Positions 1 to 7,067 of a stretch of 7,203 nucleotides of DNA are shown here, in pieces. The position numbers and the translations under genes were made by a program. Under the pieces are notes generated by a model. The model saw nothing but the letters and a program-made list of their open reading frames with translations. It did not search any database and was not told the DNA's origin. This stretch comes from Calditrichia bacterium (lineage in GTDB: Bacteria > Calditrichota > Calditrichia > Calditrichales > Calditrichaceae). How positions within the stretch are numbered: position 1 is the first letter of the stretch; every line of letters starts with the position of its first letter. Location: the NCBI GenBank assembly GCA_027039465.1, contig JALWEA010000558.1, forward strand, positions 1-7,203, written 5' to 3'.

Positions 1-422
1 CTAAGTGCAATACTTTTACCGTCCTCACCAAATACATTCAAATCAACAATGCCTGTGGCAAAAACCGTCAATGTTCCATTTGCGGTTTTGGCAGCAAGGT
101 AGGTCGTATCCCCTGCACCAAGAGTTAATTCATAAGCATTTTGCGAATTTTGCTCAACAAAAAAACTATCCGCCACCAAAGAATCAATAAAAGAGGCGGC
201 CACTTTTGCAATTTCCTGATTCGTGACATTCGCAAAATATTGGTTTAACGGAACGCTTTCAATGGGCGTAAAAACGGAATCCGAAAATTGCTCGCAAACA
301 GCCTTATCAATCCCGGATATTGTGCTTTTTTCGCTTTTGTAAATATCGCAACTCATCAAATAAATGAAGCTGAATAATAACACAAAATGAATGGAATGTT
401 TTAAAATCTTCTTTTGCCACAT
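1..422 (-). CDS. Putative lipoprotein of unknown function (N-terminal 140 residues, 3' end beyond window)
   Basis: An open frame begins at the ATG at 422-420 and stays open to base 1. The start is MWQKKILKHSIHF, then a hydrophobic stretch and the lipobox LMSC, which puts the acylated cysteine at residue 25. This is a type II (lipoprotein) signal peptide, so the mature protein should be membrane-anchored, probably in the outer membrane. A GGAG ribosome-binding site at 434-431 lies 8 bases before the ATG. An earlier in-line ATG at 430 is in another frame that soon stops. Residues 26-140 show no domain I recognise; they mix short polar helices with a beta-rich stretch around ELTLGAGDTTYLAAKT. 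The gene begins 30 bases after the stop of the secreted FN3 protein, with no terminator between, so it is probably the third gene of the receptor operon. A role as accessory lipoprotein of that receptor is inferred from position only. Lipoprotein assignment is firm; function is unknown. Confidence 0.82.
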   Translation of the reverse strand, partial: MWQKKILKHSIHFVLLFSFIYLMSCDIYKSEKSTISGIDKAVCEQFSDSVFTPIESVPLNQYFANVTNQEIAKVAASFIDSLVADSFFVEQNSQNAYELTLGAGDTTYLAAKTANGTLTVFATGIVDLNVFGEDGKSIAL

Positions 423-452
423 GTATCATTCTCCATTATTTATTTATAAAAA

Positions 453-2543
453 CTATCTAATAACTGCCAATTTTTTAATCACTGATTGGCCTTTTCTGAA
501 AATTACCTGACCGGTATTTTCATCAACATAATCTTGCGTTACTTTAATATAAACAATATAGATACCGCTCACGATCACCTGACGCGAATCTGTTATGGAA
601 TTCCATTTTTCATCACCACTACCGTCATTATGGTGAATGGTTTTAATCAGGTCCCCACGCTCGGTATAAATTTTAATATCACAGAACGGTGGCAAGTTTA
701 CGAAGAGAATTCTATCCGGTGCACTAATACCGAATTGCCAATCTCGAGCTCTAATATTATACGGGTTGGGAACAATGCGTATATTATCCAAATTTCTTCC
801 AGGCGGTCGACGCAAAAAGGCGGGTTGCGTGGTCATTGTATAGAACTTACTGCTTTCCAAAACACCGTCTTCGCTACTACCGTCGTCAAAGGTGGCAACA
901 TAATAATAGTAATTAAAACCTCTTCGTGCCGATTTATCCTGAAATTCATGTACCACTTCGGGATTTGCCGTACCGGGACCACATTCAAAAATCTTTTCAT
1001 AGGTTGTGTCCGGTTTATGAATAGCGCGGTAAACACGATATCCTACCATTTTATTGCCATGAGAACCGACCCAACCGTCTGCGCTTTCGGACCATTCCAG
1101 AAAAATACGGTCACCACCGGATTTAACTTCGAAACGATCCGGTGCCGGCGGTGCTTCCGGGATATCGAAGTCCGATTCATAATTGGCTTTAGCCCGTTCA
1201 AAAGTTTTTATTAACGAATCTCGGCCGGTCATAACCAACTGGTCTTTGGTTTCATTATAATTTTTCGGATCTGCCAACCATTTGGCGCCTATTTCATAAC
1301 ACTTTTGCCTGCTTAAACCCGCTACGCCTTCGGCATAAACGATATGAATACTATCGCCTGGCGCTATGGTGTAAGGTCCAAAACCCTGGGCTTGCGAATA
1401 GCCGCCTGGCGTACCGCCATATAAATCCGCGAATCCGCCATCTACACGCGCAGCATGGGATAAAGCCGGACGTCCAGCCGTCATAACCTGATATTCCTGA
1501 GCCATTTTGGGAGCATTATATTGACTATTATTCGATTCCCAAGGATCATCCGAACCGACTTCTTTAGTCGTTGTCGGCTGTGCAATATCATCGGAATGAT
1601 CCGTCGCACTTTTATCCGCGTGGATATCCAAAACACCGACAAATTGGGCGGCGCCCAAGTGTCCGTCAGCCAGGTAATCCGGACCGCCAATATTATCTCC
1701 GGGGCCGCTCCATTTGGAATGTTTGCCAAGCCACGAGATTAAAGCCCGGAAGGGTTCACCGGTCGAAGGATGGTTGTAGATAACGTCATTCATTGTGCTG
1801 TGACCCCACGTCGCCGACTGTGGTAACCAATAATAACCGTAAGCACAAGCTTCTTTTGTAGGCGCATAGCGATATTGGAAGAAAATAACCACGTCTTTCA
1901 ATGTCTGGGGATGCTTGGTCCCTTTGAGATCAATTACTCCGTCATTCTTGAAAACATAATCATAAATAAAATAGTTGCTATGATGTTTGTTTATAAAAGC
2001 ATATACCTTACGCGTCATCGTCAAACCAAGCGATGTGCGCACAACATTATAAAGAATTCTATCGGCAGGCAGATCGGGATCCACATAATCCACGGTTTCG
2101 AGATAATTCAAGGTCGATGCGGGCAAACCATCCACATAAACCAACGGATGGTCCTGGCGTCCCCAAAGTTCAAACGTTTCGGCCATGAATTCATTATTTT
2201 CGTCTAATACACGAGGGCCTGCATGGACAACTTTATAATCATAAACTTTTCCGGCCACAGGATCGTCAAAATCCCTACAACCAATCCACAATGCCTTTGC
2301 GGCCTTCGTATCCTGATATCTAAATTGAGCGGGCCATTGCAAACCGTCTTGTTGATCCGTTACCAGATGTCGACGCCCAACTTCAATTTCGCAACCGGCA
2401 CTGTGAAACCAATCGTGCAAATCACCGACGGCCAGCCAGGTAACTTCACCGGCAAAAAGCCCACCAAACATCAAACCGAGCAAAAGCACAACGGCGGTGA
2501 TCTTTCCACTCATAATGAACGAATTCCTATTAAATTTTAGCAT
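453..2543 (-). CDS. Secreted protein with FN3 domain and T9SS/FlgD-like C-terminal domain (696 aa)
   Basis: This is an exported protein of unknown function. Residues 12-31 form a signal peptide (basic start, then AVVLLLGLMFGGLFA) with likely cleavage before GEVTW. Residues 33-450 are a beta-rich region with many Trp and Tyr and no catalytic motif or family I recognise; a PGDSIHIVYAEGV segment lies at 395-407. A fibronectin type III-like domain covers about 464-557, with the typical strands FLEWSES and GYRVYRA. The last ~108 residues start at VPNPYN (591-596), continue with IKIYTERGDLIKTI and SGIYIVYIKV, and end KKLAVIR. This is the pattern of the type A sorting/FlgD-like C-terminal domain used for type IX secretion or surface attachment. 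The chosen ATG has AAGGGA six bases upstream. An internal ATG at 2513 would give 686 residues with a more compact signal peptide and cannot be excluded. The gene lies 33 bases after the TonB-dependent receptor and 30 before the lipoprotein, suggesting a surface partner of the receptor (inference). Confidence 0.88.
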   Translation of the reverse strand: MLKFNRNSFIMSGKITAVVLLLGLMFGGLFAGEVTWLAVGDLHDWFHSAGCEIEVGRRHLVTDQQDGLQWPAQFRYQDTKAAKALWIGCRDFDDPVAGKVYDYKVVHAGPRVLDENNEFMAETFELWGRQDHPLVYVDGLPASTLNYLETVDYVDPDLPADRILYNVVRTSLGLTMTRKVYAFINKHHSNYFIYDYVFKNDGVIDLKGTKHPQTLKDVVIFFQYRYAPTKEACAYGYYWLPQSATWGHSTMNDVIYNHPSTGEPFRALISWLGKHSKWSGPGDNIGGPDYLADGHLGAAQFVGVLDIHADKSATDHSDDIAQPTTTKEVGSDDPWESNNSQYNAPKMAQEYQVMTAGRPALSHAARVDGGFADLYGGTPGGYSQAQGFGPYTIAPGDSIHIVYAEGVAGLSRQKCYEIGAKWLADPKNYNETKDQLVMTGRDSLIKTFERAKANYESDFDIPEAPPAPDRFEVKSGGDRIFLEWSESADGWVGSHGNKMVGYRVYRAIHKPDTTYEKIFECGPGTANPEVVHEFQDKSARRGFNYYYYVATFDDGSSEDGVLESSKFYTMTTQPAFLRRPPGRNLDNIRIVPNPYNIRARDWQFGISAPDRILFVNLPPFCDIKIYTERGDLIKTIHHNDGSGDEKWNSITDSRQVIVSGIYIVYIKVTQDYVDENTGQVIFRKGQSVIKKLAVIR

Positions 2544-2576
2544 AGACTATCCCTTATTTCTCGTTTTTCTACACTT

Positions 2577-5500
2577 TTAAAATTTGTACGTTAATGTCAA
2601 TCCCATAAAAATACTTCTTGGATTTAAAAAGGTAAAATAGGTCTGATTAGGCATATCAATGTATGCCTTGTTATCCAGGATTTTTTTCAACCGCGATCCG
2701 TTTACCTCATTCCAGTTTCCATTACCGTCAGCTTGAAAATAACGTTTTTGCGAAGCATCATAATAAATCACACGAGGATTCGGGTCATCCAACATGCCGA
2801 TACTTTGAATCCATTCCATCGGTTGATAAGCAACGCCCGTAGGACGATAATCACCGGGACGATCATGCCCGGGTATATTCCCATAGCCCAAATTCCTTGT
2901 GACACTTTCGGGCAAATGTAATGACTTCATATAATATTGATAATCGAATCCATCATGAAATGAAACGCCGGAGAAATGTTTCAAATTAAATAAATTTGAA
3001 ATATCGGCAAAAAACTTAAGATCGAATTTGTCGAATTTGAATGTTTTTGCAATGCGCAAATCCACATTAAAATAGTCTTTCCATTGCACATTATATTTGA
3101 CGCCGGGTACATTATTCGGATTCCAGGTTCCCCAATAACCGGCTGTCCAGTGGGTAATAAAAAGTGCATGTATGTCCGCTAACGGTTTTTGATCCATAAC
3201 TTTCGGGCCGAAATTTATCGGTGTGTGAAAATCAACATAAGATTTTATCCTCGGACGAGGACGCGGTTTGGTTTGATAGGGATTTCGCTGTTCATATTCA
3301 AGCTGATCGGCGGGATTTTCATAATAGCGCGCTAAACCGAAATAGCCGGAGGTCCCTACGCGATATTCGTAGTTAAAGTCGCCCGTAATCCATCTACCCC
3401 TGTTTTTAGTAATATCAAATTCAAACCCGCGTATGTCTTCATAGGCATTGCTCGTAATTTTGTAATAGTTTACTTTCCCGTCGAAACTAATATAGCGTAC
3501 CCAGAATTCTTCGTTTTTAACATCTTTATAATATCCGGATAAACGAATGAGCACACTATTAAACAACGCCTGGTCATAACCGAGTTCATAAGCAACGGTT
3601 GAAGTTAAGGGTATGGAGGGATCTCCTATGCGATCAACCTGATGATGAATATTCCTTTGGATACGGAACAGACGTTCCGAAGTCGGCATTTCGCGATAGT
3701 GACCATAGTTAAAAAACAATTTTGCATGCTCACCGATCGGGTGGGAAATTGAAACCCTCGGGCTAAGCGTAAACTTAGGGGCTACATGCTTAACTTTATA
3801 CTTACCTTCCATCTCCGGTCTGTAATCATCCGAGAAAAAGCCGCGATCATAAGGGCTTACATCGTACCATTTGCCATTCAAGCTGTAATAGTCGGCAATA
3901 AGACCAATATTAGCAACCAATCCCTGGAATTCCAATTTATCTTGTATATAAGCGCTTCCGCGAATCGGTTTTTGTTGAATTGTGGTCCAAGTATTCCCCT
4001 CGGGCAGAAAATAATTTTTCATCCCGAAATTCATGTTATAATCATCCAAAGCCATTTTGATACCGGCTTTAATCTGATTGTGCCGATTAACCTGGCTGGT
4101 AATATCAAAACTTCCTTGATAGGTTTGAATTGTACTAGTATCGCGTCCTACACTAACCGCTCCGCCCATACCAAGGCTACCGTCAACCGAAAAAACCGCC
4201 TTCGGTTCGTAACCCTCGGGAGCCTCATCCACATAATAGTCATCAAAAATACGGTATTTTTTTGTATGATCGCGATAACGATCCGGGCCTGTTTTATAAT
4301 GCCGTGTCGTGCTTATTAATTTTGCTTCCCAAAACGTACTGGGACTGACAGCATCGGTCAATTTAGCCGAAAACACCTGTGCATCACGCAGGGCCTTGGA
4401 AAAATAAATACTCGTATAAATTCGCCATGGCGCCGTAAACCCAACCCGATCAACCGCATTGGCAACCGTATAAGGAGATGTAAAAATCCCGGTTCCGCCC
4501 GAACGTGAAAGAGCGGTACCCTCGGTGTGGCTAATAAAACTCATTAAGGTTAATTTCATCGAAGGTTTTAAATTGGCTGTCAATCGGCCCAGAAAACTTT
4601 GCGTTACCAATCCCGGAGTGGTCAATTTAAATAAATATTCATCCTGGTTTTGTTTGAATGAAACAAAAAATCTTAAATTACCCAATTTCTTTGAAAGAAA
4701 GGGGAAGGGCCCGCCGAAACCGGCATCAATATCATAATCGGGTTTATCAATATCTCCGCGTTTGCGATGCTGCCATAAAAACAGGCGCTGCGCCGCTTCC
4801 GGAGTTAAATCATTGGAGGTATTTTTGTCTTGCAATGTTCTCTGGCTGACTGCAATCCAACCGTCAAAGTCGGGATATTGACGACGGGTGTATTCATCCC
4901 AGGCACCGTTTTTGGTTCCCGTCCAGGCAACGGCATCATCGGTGTAGGGACGCAGCCAAAATGAATTCGGATCATAAGGTGAAATTCCAAAATGCTTTGG
5001 CGTCGGTGCATGATATTTAATGATAACCGTACCGGAATATTTATCAATGGATCCTTCCTTGGTGACCACATTGATCACACCGGATCGAACGTTATCATAT
5101 TCGGCTCCCAAACCGCCGGATTGCACCGAAACTTCTTCCAGAGCACTCAAAGGAATCGTGGTAATCGGTTCATTATTACGATTATCACGCATAGGGATAC
5201 CATCGACCACAAATAATGCCTGGTTCGCTGAACTACCGCGAATCTGAAAATTGGAGGTCACACCGGCCTGCAACCCCACCACTTGTCCGATGCTGGTTAC
5301 CGGCAATGATTTTACTTCTTTGGAAGTAATAACTTTTTGGCTGGCTGCAATATCTTTTTGAATGACGGGTTTCTGGGCAATAACCACCACTTCTTTCGTT
5401 GTTAAAGTGCTGCTTTCCATTTTCGCATTAATAATCGTCGTCAAGTCGACCTGAACTTCAACATTGGTAATTTTCAGAGGCTTATACCCGATATACTGGA

Positions 5501-5729
5501 ACTCCAGGGTGTATTTTCCGGGCTTAATATTTAGGATATAATAATAACCGTCCACATCCGTAGCAGCGCCCAAATAGGTTCCTTTTACAATAACGTTAAC
5601 ACCGGCCAAAGGCTCGCCGGTTTTGGCATCCGTTACTCTCCCGGAAATTTTACCGGTTGTTCCGGCATAAGTGGTTGCCGTTGCAACTAACATTACTAAA
5701 ATTAAAAAATATACACGTATTTTATCCAT
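2577..5729 (-). CDS. TonB-dependent outer-membrane receptor with N-terminal carboxypeptidase-regulatory-like domain (1050 aa)
   Basis: This is an outer-membrane active transporter or receptor, expected to be energised by TonB-ExbBD. A signal peptide covers residues 1-22 (MDKIRVYFLILVMLVATATTYA). A CarboxypepD_reg-like beta-sandwich spans about 26-105 (GKISGRVTDAKTGEPLAGVN, then DVDGYYYI and GKYTLEFQYIGY). A TonB-box-like EVVVIA is at 113-118. The plug follows to about 228, with IRGSS at 163, VVDGIP at 174 and NVRSGVINVVTKEGS at 213. The rest is the barrel, ending in a strand with a terminal Phe (GLTLTYKF), the usual signal for barrel insertion. Length fits the family. A long aromatic-rich segment at about 242-335 separates the first two barrel strands. 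The ATG has AGGAG nine bases upstream. It resembles the SusC/RagA-type arrangement, but no SusD gene is next to it; the next gene instead encodes a secreted FN3/sorting-domain protein 33 bases on. It appears to head an operon with its own promoter. The substrate cannot be read from the sequence. Family assignment is firm. Confidence 0.95.
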   Translation of the reverse strand: MDKIRVYFLILVMLVATATTYAGTTGKISGRVTDAKTGEPLAGVNVIVKGTYLGAATDVDGYYYILNIKPGKYTLEFQYIGYKPLKITNVEVQVDLTTIINAKMESSTLTTKEVVVIAQKPVIQKDIAASQKVITSKEVKSLPVTSIGQVVGLQAGVTSNFQIRGSSANQALFVVDGIPMRDNRNNEPITTIPLSALEEVSVQSGGLGAEYDNVRSGVINVVTKEGSIDKYSGTVIIKYHAPTPKHFGISPYDPNSFWLRPYTDDAVAWTGTKNGAWDEYTRRQYPDFDGWIAVSQRTLQDKNTSNDLTPEAAQRLFLWQHRKRGDIDKPDYDIDAGFGGPFPFLSKKLGNLRFFVSFKQNQDEYLFKLTTPGLVTQSFLGRLTANLKPSMKLTLMSFISHTEGTALSRSGGTGIFTSPYTVANAVDRVGFTAPWRIYTSIYFSKALRDAQVFSAKLTDAVSPSTFWEAKLISTTRHYKTGPDRYRDHTKKYRIFDDYYVDEAPEGYEPKAVFSVDGSLGMGGAVSVGRDTSTIQTYQGSFDITSQVNRHNQIKAGIKMALDDYNMNFGMKNYFLPEGNTWTTIQQKPIRGSAYIQDKLEFQGLVANIGLIADYYSLNGKWYDVSPYDRGFFSDDYRPEMEGKYKVKHVAPKFTLSPRVSISHPIGEHAKLFFNYGHYREMPTSERLFRIQRNIHHQVDRIGDPSIPLTSTVAYELGYDQALFNSVLIRLSGYYKDVKNEEFWVRYISFDGKVNYYKITSNAYEDIRGFEFDITKNRGRWITGDFNYEYRVGTSGYFGLARYYENPADQLEYEQRNPYQTKPRPRPRIKSYVDFHTPINFGPKVMDQKPLADIHALFITHWTAGYWGTWNPNNVPGVKYNVQWKDYFNVDLRIAKTFKFDKFDLKFFADISNLFNLKHFSGVSFHDGFDYQYYMKSLHLPESVTRNLGYGNIPGHDRPGDYRPTGVAYQPMEWIQSIGMLDDPNPRVIYYDASQKRYFQADGNGNWNEVNGSRLKKILDNKAYIDMPNQTYFTFLNPRSIFMGLTLTYKF

Positions 5730-5835
5730 GCAAGCCTTCTCCTGTAGTAATTGAAAAAGGTAAGGAATGTATTAAGTTTGTGAATTTCATGAACTAACCT
5801 AAAAAACCTTGGTTATTTCTGTGTCTTCCGTATAG

Positions 5836-5864
5836 ATATTAATGAATAAAATCCAAATTTTCAA
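5836..5864 (-). promoter_or_regulatory. Sigma70-like promoter of the receptor operon
   Basis: On the minus strand TTGAAA (5864-5859) is followed after exactly 17 bases by TAATAT (5841-5836). The -35 box matches the TTGACA consensus at five of six positions and the -10 box matches TATAAT at four of six. Transcription would begin near 5829-5830, giving a leader of about 100 bases before the receptor ATG. The position just after the upstream terminator supports it. The region is AT-rich, so chance matches are possible. I see no Bacteroidota-type TTTG/TAnnTTTG pair at this place. Confidence 0.6.
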
Positions 5865-5914
5865 GATAATTTTTAAATTTTATCGATTAAATTCCCCGGA
5901 AAATTTTGGATTTT
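5848..5914. repeat. Imperfect inverted repeat overlapping the receptor promoter
   Basis: The arm AAAATCCAAATTTTC (5848-5862) is the reverse complement of GAAAATTTTGGATTTT (5899-5914) apart from one extra T in the second arm; 36 bases separate them. The left arm covers part of the promoter's spacer and most of the -35 box. This could be a pair of operator half-sites or a DNA cruciform. Because both arms are AT-rich, chance cannot be excluded. Confidence 0.4.
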
Positions 5915-5986
5915 TCTAACAACTCCTTGTGGGAACCGCTTTTAGTCGATTAAAAATGCAGTCAAAAAAATGCACAATAAAGAAAT

Positions 5987-6020
5987 ACACAAAAGGCTAT
6001 CAAAAGATAGCCTTTTGTGT
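5987..6020 (-). terminator. Rho-independent terminator after the PorV/PorQ-family gene
   Basis: A perfect 15-bp inverted repeat (5987-6001 with 6006-6020) has a four-base loop. On the minus strand the core is GGCTATC-TTTT-GATAGCC, followed directly by TTTTGTGTATTTCTTTATT, which supplies the T-rich tail. It begins 13 bases after the TGA of the PorV-type gene. A-tracts on the other side would make it partly bidirectional, but no plus-strand gene ends here. It separates the upstream unit from the receptor operon. Confidence 0.85.
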
Positions 6021-6033
6021 TTCGCATTGATTG

Positions 6034-7053
6034 TCAGAATAAAAGACTTAATGAAAACCGTTGCACATTATTTAATTTCCCATAGTCCACATAAGCGTAG
6101 TCAATCATCAGTCCAAAGCCCTGATTAATCTTGTATCTTAAACCGCCGCCTAACGATAACCCGCCTTCCAATTCCTGTACACCTATCCCGCGATATCCGG
6201 CACGCAAAAATACCGTTTCTCTGAAGGCATATTCCATTCCGAAATTCAAATATTCGTTAAAATCGTTGGGCGTTACGCCGTCAACACTCATCGTAATGCG
6301 CTGAAAATCCGTTTTGATAGGATCATAAGCAAGGCCGACTCGGAAAATAATGGGAATATCATATTTTTCGGTATTTAATTTGGCGATTACATTAGGATTA
6401 TTTCCCTTCAGGTTCGGATCGATATCTTTGAAGGTCAATAAATCTTTTCCGTCCATCTGCATTTTCCCGCCATAATTGGAAATGGCCATTCCCAGACGCA
6501 AATTTCTGAATGTCGTTCTGTAAACAATGCCCACATCTATGGCCATGGTAGAAGCGGATTCATGCCAAATTTGTTCGCGAATGTATTTTGCCGTTAAACC
6601 GAATGAAAATCTTTCCGTCATATTTCTGGCGTAACTGATTCCCAAAGCAATGCTCGAAGCGGAAAACAGTTCGCCGGTACCTTCCGGTTTATATTCGGTT
6701 CGAACTTTCATTTCGCCCATGGTTAAACCGGAATAAAACAGGCCAAACGTGCCTATGGATTGCATCGGTACCACCAAACCGGCAAAATCATATTTTATAC
6801 CCGCTATCCAATTTGTTCTTACTAACATTAATTGGTTACCTTTAATGCGAGCCATACCCGCCGGATTCCAAAAAATGGCGGAAGCATCGGTAACATCGGC
6901 TACCTGACTCTCTCCCATGGCAGCCGCTCTGGCCCCAATCCCGATTTTAAGAAATTGGGCGGCCGTTGTCCCTTTTTTGGTAATTTCACCTGCGCGGATA
7001 AGCCCAAAGGAAACAAACAGTACAATGAAAATTAATTTATATTGAACTTTCAT
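6034..7053 (-). CDS. PorV/PorQ-family (UPF0164) outer-membrane beta-barrel protein (339 aa)
   Basis: This is an outer-membrane barrel related to PorV/PorQ, within the FadL-like superfamily. In Bacteroidota, PorV escorts type IX cargo by binding its C-terminal sorting domain; PorQ has a related role. Residues 1-21 are a signal peptide ending LIRA before GEITKKG. The family hallmark is at 28-68: AAQFLKIGIGARAAAMGES, then a short Asp/Ala stretch and FWNPAGMA. Alternating strands follow, ending in FSLSLLF with a terminal Phe typical of barrels. Length is normal for the family. I chose the ATG at 7053 because GGGG lies six bases upstream and the signal peptide then starts MKVQYK. The ATG at 7065 would add MGYA but has only AGAG directly before it. 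It starts 14 bases after a gene ending in a sorting-type domain, so the two probably share a transcript, ended by the hairpin at 6020-5987. Whether it works as a true PorV is inferred; family paralogues are common and many are untested. Confidence 0.9.
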   Translation of the reverse strand: MKVQYKLIFIVLFVSFGLIRAGEITKKGTTAAQFLKIGIGARAAAMGESQVADVTDASAIFWNPAGMARIKGNQLMLVRTNWIAGIKYDFAGLVVPMQSIGTFGLFYSGLTMGEMKVRTEYKPEGTGELFSASSIALGISYARNMTERFSFGLTAKYIREQIWHESASTMAIDVGIVYRTTFRNLRLGMAISNYGGKMQMDGKDLLTFKDIDPNLKGNNPNVIAKLNTEKYDIPIIFRVGLAYDPIKTDFQRITMSVDGVTPNDFNEYLNFGMEYAFRETVFLRAGYRGIGVQELEGGLSLGGGLRYKINQGFGLMIDYAYVDYGKLNNVQRFSLSLLF

Positions 7054-7067
7054 AGCGTACCCCATCT

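Larger units (their letters stand above)
5730..6033 (-). other. Intergenic control region between the PorV-type unit and the receptor operon
   Basis: This AT-rich 304-bp gap contains, in transcription order, the terminator of the upstream unit, an inverted repeat, a sigma70-like promoter and a leader of about 100 bases before the receptor start. The leader holds an AGGAG ribosome-binding site at 5743-5739 and a possible 22-codon ORF (5790-5722) that overlaps the receptor start codon. I see no tRNA, riboswitch consensus or mobile-element end here. Confidence 0.7.

Noticed and set aside
5..190. 61-codon open frame on the plus strand
   Set aside because: It is antisense to the lipoprotein gene, whose signal peptide, lipobox and ribosome-binding site are clear.
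486..1214. 242-codon open frame on the plus strand
   Set aside because: It lies fully antisense to the C-terminal half of the 696-aa protein, where FN3 and sorting-domain motifs fix the coding frame; the plus-strand product has no recognisable features.
453..2543. Reading the 696-aa protein as a SusD homologue
   Set aside because: It has no lipobox and no helical TPR-like pattern; it is beta-rich with FN3 and a sorting-type C-terminus.
3786..4319. 177-codon open frame on the plus strand
   Set aside because: It is antisense to the receptor barrel and its composition is that of a mirror frame, without motif or ribosome-binding support.
5796..5815. TAACC/GGTTA hairpin in the receptor leader, with an alternative AACC-AA-GGTT pairing followed by a T-run, resembling an attenuator
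   Set aside because: Stems are only four or five A/T-rich base pairs and too weak to act as a terminator; no regulatory partner structure is visible.
5890..5905. Palindrome-like AATTCCCCGGAAAATT
   Set aside because: Only six of eight positions pair and it lies outside the best promoter; chance is likely in AT-rich DNA.
5939..5965. Second promoter-like pair TTGACT ... TAAAAG on the minus strand
   Set aside because: The spacing is 15 bases and the -10 box is poor, unlike the well-spaced pair at 5864-5836.
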